A stretch of 62,844 nt of DNA, from positions 1 through 62,844 of the forward strand of contig JAEZKK010000030.1 in the NCBI GenBank assembly GCA_023415495.1. The letters are read 5' to 3'. This document shows, in pieces, positions 1 through 9,226 of this stretch. The notes under the pieces are model-generated. The model saw only the letters and a program-made list of their open reading frames with translations. It had not been told where the DNA came from and ran no database searches. The stretch comes from Bacteroidota bacterium (lineage in GTDB: Bacteria > Bacteroidota > Bacteroidia > Bacteroidales > P3). The stretch's first letter is position 1. Every line of letters starts with the position of its first letter. The translations under genes were made by a program, and so were the position numbers.

Positions 1-10
1 TCTATTTTCG

Positions 11-110
11 TAGAATCAAATTCTATTGGGATAAAATAGCTATTTACTTGAAAATAAACTGAATTTCTTCGAAAAGATATCAAGGAAAAATAAATTTTTA
101 TCAAGGAAAA
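11..110. repeat. Short-period palindromic repeat array at the window edge
   Basis: The palindrome TAGAATCAAATTCTA (6-3-6) lies at 11-25, and TCTA at 1-4 is consistent with the end of a preceding copy 21 bp upstream. The perfect palindrome AAATAGCTATTT follows at 34-45, centred about 21 bp further on. A second word, TATCAAGGAAAAA, occurs at 78 and 99, again 21 bp apart. The first word is the same as in the arrays at 12.5, 30.1 and 62.3 kb. The array is cut by the window start. Confidence 0.6.
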
Positions 111-120
111 AAATAAAAAG

Positions 121-548
121 ACTTGGTATATTTCGAAAAAGGTCGAATGTTGAGGTTTTTCATCGAAATATTAGAAATTCATTATGAGTAATTAACTAAT
201 ATTTGTTTGCTCTTGGACTAATGGTTTGGAATATGCAAATCTCAAGAGTTTATCTCGTTAACCATATTTAACAGTAAAACTTGCATAATGTTATCAAAAT
301 GCGGGTTTTTGTCTGTTTATGTTAAAAATATTCTTTATTCTCTTTCTCTATGTCCAAATCTTCCTTCACATCTCTGAGTTTGAGATACTTTCTTTTGTTC
401 TTGGTAATCCTACTGAGGCAGTATTGATATTTGCAATGATAGCATATAATATAGAGCATTTGGAAATACCTCTGAAAATCCTTATTAAGGAATCTGGGTT
501 TAAATACAGAAAAAACATGGCTTGCAATATGGGTTTAAAGAAATTGTT
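121..548. other. AT-rich stretch without a recognisable gene
   Basis: No RNA gene or convincing coding region was seen. A 77-codon frame at 319-552 (+) is hydrophobic at its N-terminus and resembles no family I know; it might be a decayed fragment. The stretch ends at a -7 promoter box serving the next gene. Confidence 0.4.
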
Positions 549-549
549 G

Positions 550-557
550 TAATTTTG
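550..557 (+). promoter_or_regulatory. Bacteroidota-type -7 box (TAATTTTG)
   Basis: TAATTTTG matches the TAnnTTTG consensus of the Bacteroidota primary sigma factor and lies 34 bp before the ATG at 592. A -33 TTG is only weakly placed (522-524). Confidence 0.5.
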
Positions 558-591
558 TAGGATTACTTTATCAATAAAATAGATTAAATAA

Positions 592-1776
592 ATGGAAAAT
601 CCAAAAAACTACGGTTTTAATTCACAATTGATTCACTATAGTGGTCACCATGACGAGTACGGAAGTGCTACTGTGCCTATTTATCAAACCTCTACCTTTA
701 GTTTCGATTCGGCTGAGGATGGAGCTCAATGCTTTTCAGGCGAAAAGGATGGGTATATTTACACAAGAATTGGTAACCCAACTATAAAAGCTTTAGAAAG
801 ACAGGTTGCGGTATTAGAGCATGGATATGATTCTGTTGCTGTGTCATCAGGAATGGCAGCAGTAACTACAATCTATATGGCATTATTAAATGCTGGTGAT
901 CATATGGTGAGTTCTGCAGCTGTTTATGGTCCTTCAAGAGTTGTAATGGAACAACATTTCTCTCGTTTTGGAGTAGAGTCAACCTATGTAAATACTGCTG
1001 ATTTATCTGCAATCAAAGCTGCAATCAAGCCAAATACGAAATTGATTTATGTAGAGTCTCCAGCAAATCCTACAATGGATATTACTGATATTAGAGCTTG
1101 TGCTGAGCTTGCTCATTCAATTGGTGCATTATTGGTTGTGGATAATACTTTCTGTTCTCCTTATCTTCAAACCCCAATCGATATGGGAGCTGATGTGGTT
1201 TTCCATTCAGTAACTAAATTTATCAATGGTCATGCTGATATAGTTGGTGGTATAATTATTGCTAAGGAAAAAGAAGTATATGCAAGGATAAGAGGAATGA
1301 TGGTGAATATGGGATGTAATATGGACCCTCACCAAGCTTACTTAGTAATTAGAGGTCTTAAGACTCTTGGAATTAGAATAGATAGAGCTCAAGAAAATGC
1401 AATTAAAGTAGCTGAGTTCTTAGAAAATCATCCAAAGATAGAGTGGATTAAATATCCAGGATTGAAATCATTTACTCAAAAAGACCTTGTTGAAAAACAA
1501 ATGAAAGGTCCTGGAACTATGATTAGTTTTGGTTTGAAAGGAGGATTAGAGTCAGGTAGAAAGCTTATGAATAATGTTCATTTGGCTATACTTGCAGTTT
1601 CTCTTGGAGGGGTAGAATCACTAATTCAACATCCTGCTTCAATGACTCACTCAAAGATGAGCCCTGAGGCAAGACAAAAATCAGGAATTTACGATGAATT
1701 AGTAAGGTTCTCTGTTGGAATTGAGAATGTAGAGGATATAATTGGTGATTTATCTCAAGCTCTTGATAAAATATAA
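592..1776 (+). CDS. PLP-dependent trans-sulfuration enzyme (methionine gamma-lyase-like)
   Basis: This 394-residue protein belongs to the Cys/Met-metabolism PLP enzymes, fold type I. The cofactor lysine is K209 in SVTKF, followed by NGHADIVGG. The phosphate-binding YTR of the partner subunit is at residues 57-59, and the C-terminal MTHSKMSPEARQ region is typical of methionine gamma-lyases and O-acetylhomoserine sulfhydrylases. It would cleave or exchange the gamma substituent of methionine, homocysteine or cystathionine in the cytoplasm. After Y112-G113 it has proline (P114), where classical methionine gamma-lyases carry a catalytic cysteine (YGC), so the exact substrate is open. The start follows a -7 box by 34 bp. 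The stop overlaps the next start in TAATG, so the gene probably opens an operon running to rlmB. Confidence 0.88.
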   Translation: MENPKNYGFNSQLIHYSGHHDEYGSATVPIYQTSTFSFDSAEDGAQCFSGEKDGYIYTRIGNPTIKALERQVAVLEHGYDSVAVSSGMAAVTTIYMALLNAGDHMVSSAAVYGPSRVVMEQHFSRFGVESTYVNTADLSAIKAAIKPNTKLIYVESPANPTMDITDIRACAELAHSIGALLVVDNTFCSPYLQTPIDMGADVVFHSVTKFINGHADIVGGIIIAKEKEVYARIRGMMVNMGCNMDPHQAYLVIRGLKTLGIRIDRAQENAIKVAEFLENHPKIEWIKYPGLKSFTQKDLVEKQMKGPGTMISFGLKGGLESGRKLMNNVHLAILAVSLGGVESLIQHPASMTHSKMSPEARQKSGIYDELVRFSVGIENVEDIIGDLSQALDKI

Positions 1777-4094
1777 TGAAATGTATTAGGCTTTTGGTTT
1801 TTCTTCTGCTTATATCCTTTTCTGTCTTTTCTCAAGAGAGACAAAAGGTTGGGCTTGTATTAAGTGGAGGAGGAGCCAGGGGCTTAGCACATGTTGGAGT
1901 TTTAAAAGCTTTAGAGGAGGCAAATATTCCCATAGATTATATTTCTGGGACTTCAATAGGTGCAATTGTAGGTGGATTATATGCTTCGGGCTATTCAATA
2001 AAGGAGATAGAATCGTTCTTCCTTTCCTATGATTTTCAAAATTGGCTACAGGGAAATATAGATAATAGATATACTTTCTATTACAAACAAAAGCAAGAAG
2101 ACCCTGCCTTCGCTACTCTGAATTTCGATGCGAGCGATAAGTTTAAATTCCAATTTCCAAGTTCTTATGTCGATTTAAATCAAATGGATTATGCTTTTAT
2201 GGAGATATTCTCTAAGGCTTCCATTGCTTCTAAAAATAATTTTGACAGTCTTTTTATTCCTTTTTTGTGTATTGCTACAGATATTCAGGATAACAAATCC
2301 AAGGTGTTTCGTAATGGTAATCTTGCTCAGGCAATTAGGGCTTCTATGACATTTCCTTTCTATTTTTCTCCAATATCAATTGATGGGAAAATTATGTTCG
2401 ATGGAGGTATGTATAATAATTTTCCATCAGAGGAAATGCTTAAATTCTTTAATCCAGACATTATTATTGGAGTAAAGGTAGCAGGTAATTATTCTCCACC
2501 AAAGGAAGGTGATATTCTGTCATATTTGCAAAATATTCTAACAGGAGAAACGAATTATAGTGTTATTTGTGAGAATGGTATAATGATTGAACCAAACTTA
2601 AATGATTTTGGAATATTGGATTTTTCAAGGATGGATGAATCTTTAAAAATTGGATACAAAACGACCTTAGATAGATTGGATGAGATTAGAGAAATAATAA
2701 AGGATACTATCTCAAAACAAGAGCTTGAAGAAAGAAGATTAGAATTTAGAAATAAGAAAATTGATTTAAAGATATCACAGATTAATATTAAAGGAGTTAG
2801 CAATTCTCAGGAAAGATTTATTAGGAAAACACTTGAGTATTCTCTTGATAAGGATTCAATTAGCTTGGAGTCAATAAAAGATAACTATTTTAATCTTTAT
2901 TCTGATTATAATATTATTTCTCTTCAACCGCAACTCAAGTTTGACACCCTAACTAATTCAAAACTTATGGAGATTGATATCAGGACTAAAGAGTTTCTCT
3001 CAGCTAAGATAGGAGGGATATTATCCACTAACCCTATTTCCCATCTTTATTTAGGTTTGGATTATAATGTCTTAAAATCTCAGTCTTTTATTTTGCAAGG
3101 TAATATGTATGCAGGTAGATATTATACCTCTTATGGTTTAAAAGCAAGATTAGATTATTCTACAAGTTTTCCTTTGTATTCAGAATTAGAATATAATAAT
3201 AATAAATGGAGTTATTATCGTTTAAAAACTAATTTCTTCGACTATTCCCCATTAAACTATCTTGTTCAAAAAGAAAAAAACATTCAACTTACAACAGGGA
3301 TGCCAATTTCAAGAAGAGATAAGGTTGCATTTAATATTGGATATGGTGAAACAAATGATGACTATTTCAATACAAATTTTGCTTCAATCTACGATACTAC
3401 GGATAATACTAAATTCAAACATTTAGCAACAGGAATAACTAGAATATTTTCCACTCTTGACTCTCCTTTCTACCCTTATAAGGGGATGTATTCAAAATTC
3501 AAATTACAATATGTTTATGGAAAGGAATTATTTAAGCCTGGTAATACATCATCTGAAACCGATATTTTAGAAAAAAAACATTCTTGGTTACAGTTTTCAT
3601 TTAAGCATAAACAATACTATTCTATCTCAAAATATTATTCACTTGGGATGAATGCAGATATATTTTATTCTCTTCAGGACTTATTCTCTAACTATAATTC
3701 TTCTCTGCTAAATTCAGGGATATATAATCCTACAATAGAAACTCTAACGCAGTTTATGCCAGAATACAGAGCAAATCAATATGTTGGATTTGGAGTGGAG
3801 AATATATTCAAAAGAAAGTTACTAAGAACAGATGCCTCCTTCCATTTGTCAGCATTTATTTTTGCACCAATGCAAAGAATTACAACATTAAATAATAATA
3901 TCCCTAAATACTCGGATTCTTATTTTGATAGGTATTATTTTATATTGAGCTCTTCTCTAATATTCAACACTCCTTTAGGTCCTCTATCCATTATTGCTGG
4001 ATATCATCAAAGAGAGAATAGGGATGAAAACCCATATACTATTTCAATTAATTTTGGATACCTATTATTTAATAATAAAAACATAAACAGATAA
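1776..4094 (+). CDS. Patatin-like phospholipase with C-terminal outer-membrane barrel
   Basis: This 772-residue protein starts with a signal peptide ending near residue 20 (VFSQ). A patatin domain follows: oxyanion motif GGGARG (31-36), nucleophile elbow GTSIG with S60, and catalytic D209 in FDGG, forming the Ser-Asp dyad. From about residue 335 there is a POTRA-like segment (INIKGVSNSQERFIRK), then a long Tyr/Asn-rich beta-barrel ending in LSIIAGYHQRENRDENPYTISINFGYLL, as in BamA/TamA-type barrels. This matches PlpD-like type Vd proteins, in which the barrel anchors or exports the lipase. Both ends overlap neighbours by one base in TAATG, so translation is probably coupled with the genes on both sides. 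Confidence 0.9.
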   Translation: MKCIRLLVFLLLISFSVFSQERQKVGLVLSGGGARGLAHVGVLKALEEANIPIDYISGTSIGAIVGGLYASGYSIKEIESFFLSYDFQNWLQGNIDNRYTFYYKQKQEDPAFATLNFDASDKFKFQFPSSYVDLNQMDYAFMEIFSKASIASKNNFDSLFIPFLCIATDIQDNKSKVFRNGNLAQAIRASMTFPFYFSPISIDGKIMFDGGMYNNFPSEEMLKFFNPDIIIGVKVAGNYSPPKEGDILSYLQNILTGETNYSVICENGIMIEPNLNDFGILDFSRMDESLKIGYKTTLDRLDEIREIIKDTISKQELEERRLEFRNKKIDLKISQINIKGVSNSQERFIRKTLEYSLDKDSISLESIKDNYFNLYSDYNIISLQPQLKFDTLTNSKLMEIDIRTKEFLSAKIGGILSTNPISHLYLGLDYNVLKSQSFILQGNMYAGRYYTSYGLKARLDYSTSFPLYSELEYNNNKWSYYRLKTNFFDYSPLNYLVQKEKNIQLTTGMPISRRDKVAFNIGYGETNDDYFNTNFASIYDTTDNTKFKHLATGITRIFSTLDSPFYPYKGMYSKFKLQYVYGKELFKPGNTSSETDILEKKHSWLQFSFKHKQYYSISKYYSLGMNADIFYSLQDLFSNYNSSLLNSGIYNPTIETLTQFMPEYRANQYVGFGVENIFKRKLLRTDASFHLSAFIFAPMQRITTLNNNIPKYSDSYFDRYYFILSSSLIFNTPLGPLSIIAGYHQRENRDENPYTISINFGYLLFNNKNINR

Positions 4095-4747
4095 TGATAG
4101 AAGTAAAATCACTATATAAATCCTATGATAGTCTAACTGTATTAAAAGATATAAATATAACTATAAATAAAAGTGAGATTGTATCAATAGTTGGGGCATC
4201 TGGAGCTGGGAAAACAACACTTTTGCAAATAATAGGTACACTGGACAAGGCAGATAAGGGAGAGGTGTGGATAAATAATAAGAATATAAATCAATTAAAA
4301 GATAATAGTTTATCTGCTTTTAGGAATAAAGAAATAGGATTTGTTTTTCAATTCCATCATCTTTTACCAGAGTTTACGGCATTGGAGAATGTTTGTATAC
4401 CTGCATATATTGCAAAAGAAACAAAAAAGAATGCGAGAATAAAAGCAGAGGAATTATTAGACCTTTTGAACCTAAAAGATAGGATTAATCACAAACCATC
4501 AGAGCTTTCGGGTGGAGAACAACAAAGAGTAGCTGTAGCAAGGGCATTAATTAATCATCCTTCAATTCTTTTAGCAGACGAACCCTCAGGCAATTTAGAT
4601 TCAAACAATGCAAAGGAATTACATAATTTATTTTTTAAGCTAAGGGAACTATATAATCAAACCATTATAATAGTAACACATAACGAGGAATTGGCAGAGA
4701 TGAGCGATAGGAAGATAATAATGAAAGACGGAAGTATAGTAAATTAG
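4094..4747 (+). CDS. lolD: LolD-like ABC transporter ATPase
   Basis: This 217-residue ABC ATPase has Walker A GASGAGKTT, Q-loop FQFHHLLPEFTALENV, signature LSGGEQQRVAVARAL, Walker B LLADEPSGNLD and H-loop THNEE. The FQFHHLLPEFTALENV segment and small size are typical of LolD of the lipoprotein-releasing LolCDE complex, which passes outer-membrane lipoproteins from the inner membrane to LolA. No lolC/lolE permease is adjacent; in Bacteroidota the ATPase is often encoded apart from it. The start overlaps the upstream stop by one base. A MacB- or FtsE-type role cannot be excluded by reading alone. Confidence 0.85.
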   Translation: MIEVKSLYKSYDSLTVLKDINITINKSEIVSIVGASGAGKTTLLQIIGTLDKADKGEVWINNKNINQLKDNSLSAFRNKEIGFVFQFHHLLPEFTALENVCIPAYIAKETKKNARIKAEELLDLLNLKDRINHKPSELSGGEQQRVAVARALINHPSILLADEPSGNLDSNNAKELHNLFFKLRELYNQTIIIVTHNEELAEMSDRKIIMKDGSIVN

Positions 4748-4785
4748 AGTATAATAAATTAGAAAAATAATATAAGAGTATTAAT

Positions 4786-5520
4786 ATGAATGATACAAGA
4801 TTAGTTTACGGAATAAGACCAGTAATTGAGGCTATTAAGTCTGATAAGGAAATAGATAAAATATTTATTCAATCCAATATAAGTGGGAATCTTCTTCAAG
4901 AGTTAAAAGAAAACCTTAAAGGTAAGAAGATAACAATTCAATATGTTCCTGTTGAAAAGTTAAATCGTCTTACAAGAAATAACCACCAAGGAGTAGTGGC
5001 AATGATTTCGCCAATTGAATATCACAATTTGGAAGAGATTTTAAACGAAAACAACGAGAAAGGTATTAAGTCTTTTATAATTATTCTTGATAGAATTACC
5101 GATGTTAGAAACCTGGGAGCAATAGCAAGAACAGCTGAATGTTCAGGAGTAAATGCAATAGTTATCCCACAACATGGCTCAGCTCAAATTAATGAGGATG
5201 CAATCAAGACCTCAGCAGGTGCCTTATTGAAAATACCAATTTGCAAGGAGCATAACCTTAAATCTACTATTAATTTAGTAAAGCAAATGGGCTTAACAGT
5301 TTATGGAGCAACAGAGAAAAATGGAGAAATCTATACCCAGGCAAATCTTAAATCATCCATAGCAATAGTTATGGGAGCAGAAGACACTGGAGTATCGCCT
5401 GAGATACTTAAGCAATGCGACTCTTATTTGAAAATCCCAATTAAGGGAGAGATAGAATCATTAAATGTATCTGTTGCTGCAGGTGTTTTAATGTATGAGG
5501 TAATAAGACAAAGAGGATAA
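4786..5520 (+). CDS. rlmB: 23S rRNA 2'-O-methyltransferase RlmB (TrmH/SpoU family)
   Basis: The protein has 244 residues. The N-terminal substrate-binding domain (about 1-80, YGIRPVIEAI) is of the SpoU_sub_bind type. The SPOUT knot domain carries motif 1 NLGAIARTAECSGV, motif 2 IVMGAEDTGVSP and motif 3 IPIKGEIESLNVSVAAGVLMYE. The family transfers a methyl group from S-adenosylmethionine to the ribose of 23S rRNA G2251 (E. coli numbering). Length and motif order fit RlmB. The gene starts 38 bp after lolD and probably belongs to the same transcript. Confidence 0.92.
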   Translation: MNDTRLVYGIRPVIEAIKSDKEIDKIFIQSNISGNLLQELKENLKGKKITIQYVPVEKLNRLTRNNHQGVVAMISPIEYHNLEEILNENNEKGIKSFIIILDRITDVRNLGAIARTAECSGVNAIVIPQHGSAQINEDAIKTSAGALLKIPICKEHNLKSTINLVKQMGLTVYGATEKNGEIYTQANLKSSIAIVMGAEDTGVSPEILKQCDSYLKIPIKGEIESLNVSVAAGVLMYEVIRQRG

Positions 5521-5537
5521 AAATTGTAAATTAGGTG

Positions 5538-7145
5538 ATGATAAGGATTTTTTTCATTTTATTGATTTTCTCTCTATTTTCTTGTGCAAAGATAGGAGCC
5601 CCAACTGGAGGAGACTTCGATAGAATCCCTCCTAAGATGGTGAAAAGCACTCCAGAGGATAATTCTATTAATTTTATAGGAAAGAGTATTGAAATACAAT
5701 TTGATGAATATATAGAGTTAAAAAACACTTCTGAGGAATTGCTAATCTCTCCACCCTTAGCCTCAAAACCCCAAATATCCTCAAATCTTAACCGCCTTAA
5801 GGTAGAATGGGAAGACACTCTAAAAGAAAACACAACCTATATATTTGACTTTGGAACTTCGATTGTGGATTATAACGAAGGAAACCCAATAAGGAATTTT
5901 AGTTTAGGCTTCTCAACAGGCAGCACAATAGATACTTTTTATTATAGCTCAAAGGTAGTAGATGCTTATACTCTAAAGCCAATAGTAAGAAAGAATGTAA
6001 TGCTTTATAAATTAAAGGATAATATTGATGTTAAAACTCAAAAGCCAGATTATATTACAAGGACAGATAGTAGTGGGTATTTTCTTTTTAAGAATATTGC
6101 AAACTCCGAGTATAAGATATTAGCTCACCAGGATAATAACCAAAACTTTCTATTCGATTTACCCAACGAATCCTTTGGTTTTTTGAGTGAGAATATCAAT
6201 TCAGTTAATGCATTAAGTGATACTATTAAAACAGATAATATAATTTACTTCAATACAATTACTGATGAGGTAAAGGAATTAAAATCTAAAACACTTAGCT
6301 CTAATCATCGCTTGGATTTAGTATTCACAAAAGCCTTAGATGATAGCCTTTATATTCAATTCTCTTATCCTAAAATTATAAGTTTGGATGATGCTAATCT
6401 ATATTATAAATTATCCGCTAAAAGAGATTCTCTAAGTCTTTTTTCTTTAAAATATAGTTTTGACTCTGTGAAGTTGAAAGTAGGAGATAGGGAGACAAAA
6501 GAAGAAATAGAGCTGGAGTATGTGAAAAAGAAAGATGAGAAGAATAGTTTTGCAATTAAGAAACCAAAGGAAATACATCCTTATTACGCTGAATTATTAT
6601 TAGAATTGCCTTTTCCCTTATTTGATTCTAATTCGTTTAATATTATAGCTATTTCAAATGAGGATACGATAAATACAATTGCTAAGGTGTCAAATGATAA
6701 TCCTCTTAATCTAAAAATAGATTTATCACTAACTCAACAAAGCGAATATAAATTTATTATTCCACAAGGAATTATCCTAAACTCATTATCCCAAACCAAC
6801 GATTCTCTTGTTTTTACTATTAAAACCAACTCCCAAAAGGATTATGGAAATTTTTTAATTAAGATAAATGATAGTATAAATATAGACAAGTCTATTATCT
6901 TAGAATTAGAAGATAGTAATAATAAGCTAATCACAGAGATGATTGGAAAGATATCAGATAAATTTGAATTCAAATATCTTGAGAAAGGGGACTATAAATT
7001 AAAGATAATCTATGATGAAAACTCTAATGGTAAGTGGGATAGAGGAGATTATTTCCAAAACAAACTCCCCGAAAAAGTAATCTACTTCCCAAAAGGAATT
7101 AATATAATTGAGAATTGGGATATTGAAGAAGAGTGGAGATTATAA
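5538..7145 (+). CDS. Ig-like (Big_5) domain lipoprotein
   Basis: An exported lipoprotein of about 535 residues: a hydrophobic N-terminus ends in the lipobox LFSC, followed by AKIGAPTGGDFDRIPPK, the hallmark start of a widespread Bacteroidota Ig-like lipoprotein family. The N-terminal domain (about 30-130: PPKMVKSTPEDNSINF to NFSLGFSTG) is a Big_5-like beta-sandwich. The rest is beta-rich, and the final part (KYLEKGDYKLKIIYDENSNGKWDRGDY) resembles a calcium-binding-like beta repeat near the C-terminus. A GTG directly precedes the ATG at 5538; I take the ATG. No enzyme motif is visible; the role is unknown, presumably in the outer membrane. Confidence 0.8.
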   Translation: MIRIFFILLIFSLFSCAKIGAPTGGDFDRIPPKMVKSTPEDNSINFIGKSIEIQFDEYIELKNTSEELLISPPLASKPQISSNLNRLKVEWEDTLKENTTYIFDFGTSIVDYNEGNPIRNFSLGFSTGSTIDTFYYSSKVVDAYTLKPIVRKNVMLYKLKDNIDVKTQKPDYITRTDSSGYFLFKNIANSEYKILAHQDNNQNFLFDLPNESFGFLSENINSVNALSDTIKTDNIIYFNTITDEVKELKSKTLSSNHRLDLVFTKALDDSLYIQFSYPKIISLDDANLYYKLSAKRDSLSLFSLKYSFDSVKLKVGDRETKEEIELEYVKKKDEKNSFAIKKPKEIHPYYAELLLELPFPLFDSNSFNIIAISNEDTINTIAKVSNDNPLNLKIDLSLTQQSEYKFIIPQGIILNSLSQTNDSLVFTIKTNSQKDYGNFLIKINDSINIDKSIILELEDSNNKLITEMIGKISDKFEFKYLEKGDYKLKIIYDENSNGKWDRGDYFQNKLPEKVIYFPKGINIIENWDIEEEWRL

Positions 7146-7163
7146 GAAAAACGTATTAATTTT

Positions 7164-7193
7164 TTGTGAGATAAGAAAAATGATGTATCTTTG
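7164..7193 (+). promoter_or_regulatory. rpsP promoter (TTG ... TATCTTTG)
   Basis: The -33 TTG lies at 7164-7166 and the -7 box TATCTTTG at 7186-7193, with a 19-bp spacer. It matches the Bacteroidota consensus and sits 45 bp before the rpsP start. Confidence 0.7.
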
Positions 7194-7238
7194 CAGGCTC
7201 AAAAATAAATTAAATAATTAAGCAACAATTAAAGCTTT

Positions 7239-7793
7239 ATGGCAGTAAAAATTAGATTACAACGTCATGGTAAGAAAGGAAAACCTTTTTTCCATATCGT
7301 TATTGCGGATGGTCGTGCACCACGTGATGGAAAATTTATTGAAAGAATTGGTTCGTACAATCCAATAACCCAACCAGCAACTATTGAATTAGATATCGAT
7401 GCTGCTTGCAAATGGTTAAAGAATGGTGCTCAACCAACAGACACAGCAAGAGCTATCCTTTCTTATAAGGGTGCTATGATTAAACGTCACCTTCAAATAG
7501 GTGTTGAAAAGGGTGCTATCACTCAAGAAACAGCTGATGCAAAATTCAATGCATGGTTGACAGAAAAAGAAAACAAAATTTCAAATGCTAAGGAAGCTAA
7601 GAGAAATGCTTCTAAGGCTGATGCTAAGAAAGCTTTAGCAGCAGAAATAGAAGTTAACGCTAAGAGAGCAGAAGCAATTGCTAAGAAAAGAGCAGAAGAA
7701 GAGGTAGCTAAAAGAGCAGCAGAAGCTCCAGTAGCAGAAGAAACTACTCAAGAAGAGGCAGTAGCTCCTGAAACAACTGAATCAGCAGAATAA
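7239..7793 (+). CDS. rpsP: 30S ribosomal protein S16 with long C-terminal tail
   Basis: The N-terminal 85 or so residues are canonical S16 (MAVKIRLQRHGKKGKPFFHIV, DGRAPRDGKFIERIGSYNP), which binds 16S rRNA during 30S assembly. At 184 residues it is about twice the length of E. coli S16. The extension (about 110-184) is rich in Ala, Lys and Glu, helical in character, with an acidic Thr/Glu end. Long S16 tails are usual in this phylum. The gene has its own promoter and is followed directly by a terminator-like hairpin lying just before rimM. Confidence 0.97.
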   Translation: MAVKIRLQRHGKKGKPFFHIVIADGRAPRDGKFIERIGSYNPITQPATIELDIDAACKWLKNGAQPTDTARAILSYKGAMIKRHLQIGVEKGAITQETADAKFNAWLTEKENKISNAKEAKRNASKADAKKALAAEIEVNAKRAEAIAKKRAEEEVAKRAAEAPVAEETTQEEAVAPETTESAE

Positions 7794-7820
7794 TTTAGGA
7801 AATTCTTAAATAACAACATA

Positions 7821-7859
7821 AAAGACTGTTTCTTTTTAACTAAAGAGCAGTCTTTTTTT
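7821..7859 (+). terminator. Rho-independent terminator between rpsP and rimM
   Basis: AAAGACTG (7821-7828) pairs with CAGTCTTT (7848-7855), followed by a T run. It ends 19 bp before the rimM ATG, so it may act as an attenuator that lowers rimM transcription relative to rpsP. Confidence 0.75.
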
Positions 7860-7878
7860 GTATAACAAAAATCAAACT

Positions 7879-8400
7879 ATGGAAATTAAAGATTGTTTTT
7901 ATCTTGGTAAGGTTTCAAAACCTTTCGGATTTAAGGGGGAGTTAGTGCTTTTCTTCGATGTAGATACTCCAGAGGAATATTCCGAATTAGACGGTGTATA
8001 TATAGAGATAAATAAAAGATTAATTCTTTATCCTATTGAGACAATAAGAGTGAGGTCTAATAAGGCAACAGTTAGGTTTAGCGATATTAGCCCAGAGGAT
8101 GCTTTAAAACTAATTGGAAAGGATTTGTATTTGCCCTTAGAGCTATTGCCTGTATTGGAGGGTAATAAATTCTATTATCACGAAATAATAGGATTTGAAG
8201 TAATTGACGCAGAAAAAGGAAATATTGGTGTGATAAAAAAAGTATTAGAGTACCCTGCAACTCCTCTTTTTTCAATTGATTTCAAAGGTAAAGAAATTTT
8301 AATGCCTATTATTGATTCAGTAATAGAAAATGTGGATAGAGAGACTAAAACAATATATATCAATGCTCCCAAGGGTTTGATTGAGCTTTATATTGGATAA
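7879..8400 (+). CDS. rimM: Ribosome maturation factor RimM
   Basis: A 173-residue protein with an N-terminal RimM beta-barrel (YLGKVSKPFGFKGELVL) and a C-terminal PRC-barrel (YYHEIIGFEVIDAEKGNIGVIKKVLEYPATPLFSI). The family binds S19 in the 30S head and helps 16S rRNA processing. The ATG at 7879 is chosen over an upstream in-frame TTG at 7858, because the TTG lies in the T tract of the preceding terminator. The position after rpsP is the usual bacterial order. Confidence 0.94.
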   Translation: MEIKDCFYLGKVSKPFGFKGELVLFFDVDTPEEYSELDGVYIEINKRLILYPIETIRVRSNKATVRFSDISPEDALKLIGKDLYLPLELLPVLEGNKFYYHEIIGFEVIDAEKGNIGVIKKVLEYPATPLFSIDFKGKEILMPIIDSVIENVDRETKTIYINAPKGLIELYIG

Positions 8401-8456
8401 TTTTATCTCGCAATATCAAGAAAAGCAAATAAAATATCGAAAAACGATAAAATATA

Positions 8457-8488
8457 TTTGTTTAGTAATAAAATAATTCGTTACTTTG
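8457..8488 (+). promoter_or_regulatory. Promoter of the DUF2975/XRE operon
   Basis: TTTG at 8457-8460 and TTACTTTG at 8481-8488, spacer 20 bp, lie 19 bp before the ATG at 8508. The first base of the -7 box deviates from TAnnTTTG (TTACTTTG). Confidence 0.5.
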
Positions 8489-8507
8489 CACCGTTAAACC
8501 GATAATT

Positions 8508-9200
8508 ATGAATAAAAGGACACAATTGTTTTCGCTTAAATCAATTAAGATAGGGTTCGATATAGTATTTGTTGTATTAATATTACTAACATTATTGCTA
8601 ATCTTCGCCTCTGTTGTTGAGATGGCTTATCTAAGTCCAAAAACTAATAATAGCTCAATTTTAGCAAGAATAGTTCCTTTGGACAATACTTATAATAATA
8701 TTACACTAATATCTAAGATAGATAATAGCTCAATCAAAGGAAGTATTGATGCCTCTGATATTGAAATAAAAATGGATAGGACTAATTTTAAGTCCTTACC
8801 TATTCTTTATCGAATTATATCAACCCTAACATTAGTACTCGGGCTTTTATTCTTAATCTTTGTTGTATTCCATATAAAGAATATTATAAAATGTATAATA
8901 AGAGGGATGAGAGAAGAGAATTCTTACAAGCATTTTGTATTTAATAAAGAAAATATAAAGAGATTTAGGTATATAGGTTATGGCTTTATAGGTATGCCGA
9001 TAATCGATTTTGTATTATACTTATTCGATACATATTTTTTAACTAAGTATTTTTATCTTCCAGATTATGATATAGTCCCATTTCTTCGTTTAAGTAGTAT
9101 TTCGTGGGATTATATATTTATAGGTTTATTGTTTATTACCTTTATCGAAATAATTCGTAGAGGAATAAGCATACAGGAGGAAAATGATTTAACAGTATAA
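8508..9200 (+). CDS. DUF2975-type four-helix membrane protein
   Basis: A 230-residue protein with four predicted membrane helices at about 13-37, 98-125, 149-178 and 196-216. Size, helix spacing and the following small XRE regulator fit the DUF2975 family (as in B. subtilis YoaS with YozG). Molecular function is unknown. It is followed after 26 bp by the HTH gene, forming a two-gene unit with its own promoter. Confidence 0.75.
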   Translation: MNKRTQLFSLKSIKIGFDIVFVVLILLTLLLIFASVVEMAYLSPKTNNSSILARIVPLDNTYNNITLISKIDNSSIKGSIDASDIEIKMDRTNFKSLPILYRIISTLTLVLGLLFLIFVVFHIKNIIKCIIRGMREENSYKHFVFNKENIKRFRYIGYGFIGMPIIDFVLYLFDTYFLTKYFYLPDYDIVPFLRLSSISWDYIFIGLLFITFIEIIRRGISIQEENDLTV

Positions 9201-9226
9201 TAAAAAAGAAGGGAAGGGATAATAAG

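Noticed and set aside
319..552. 77-codon open frame at the left end
   Set aside because: No recognisable domain, no promoter box in front, and composition not clearly coding. It may be a relic but cannot be supported as a gene.
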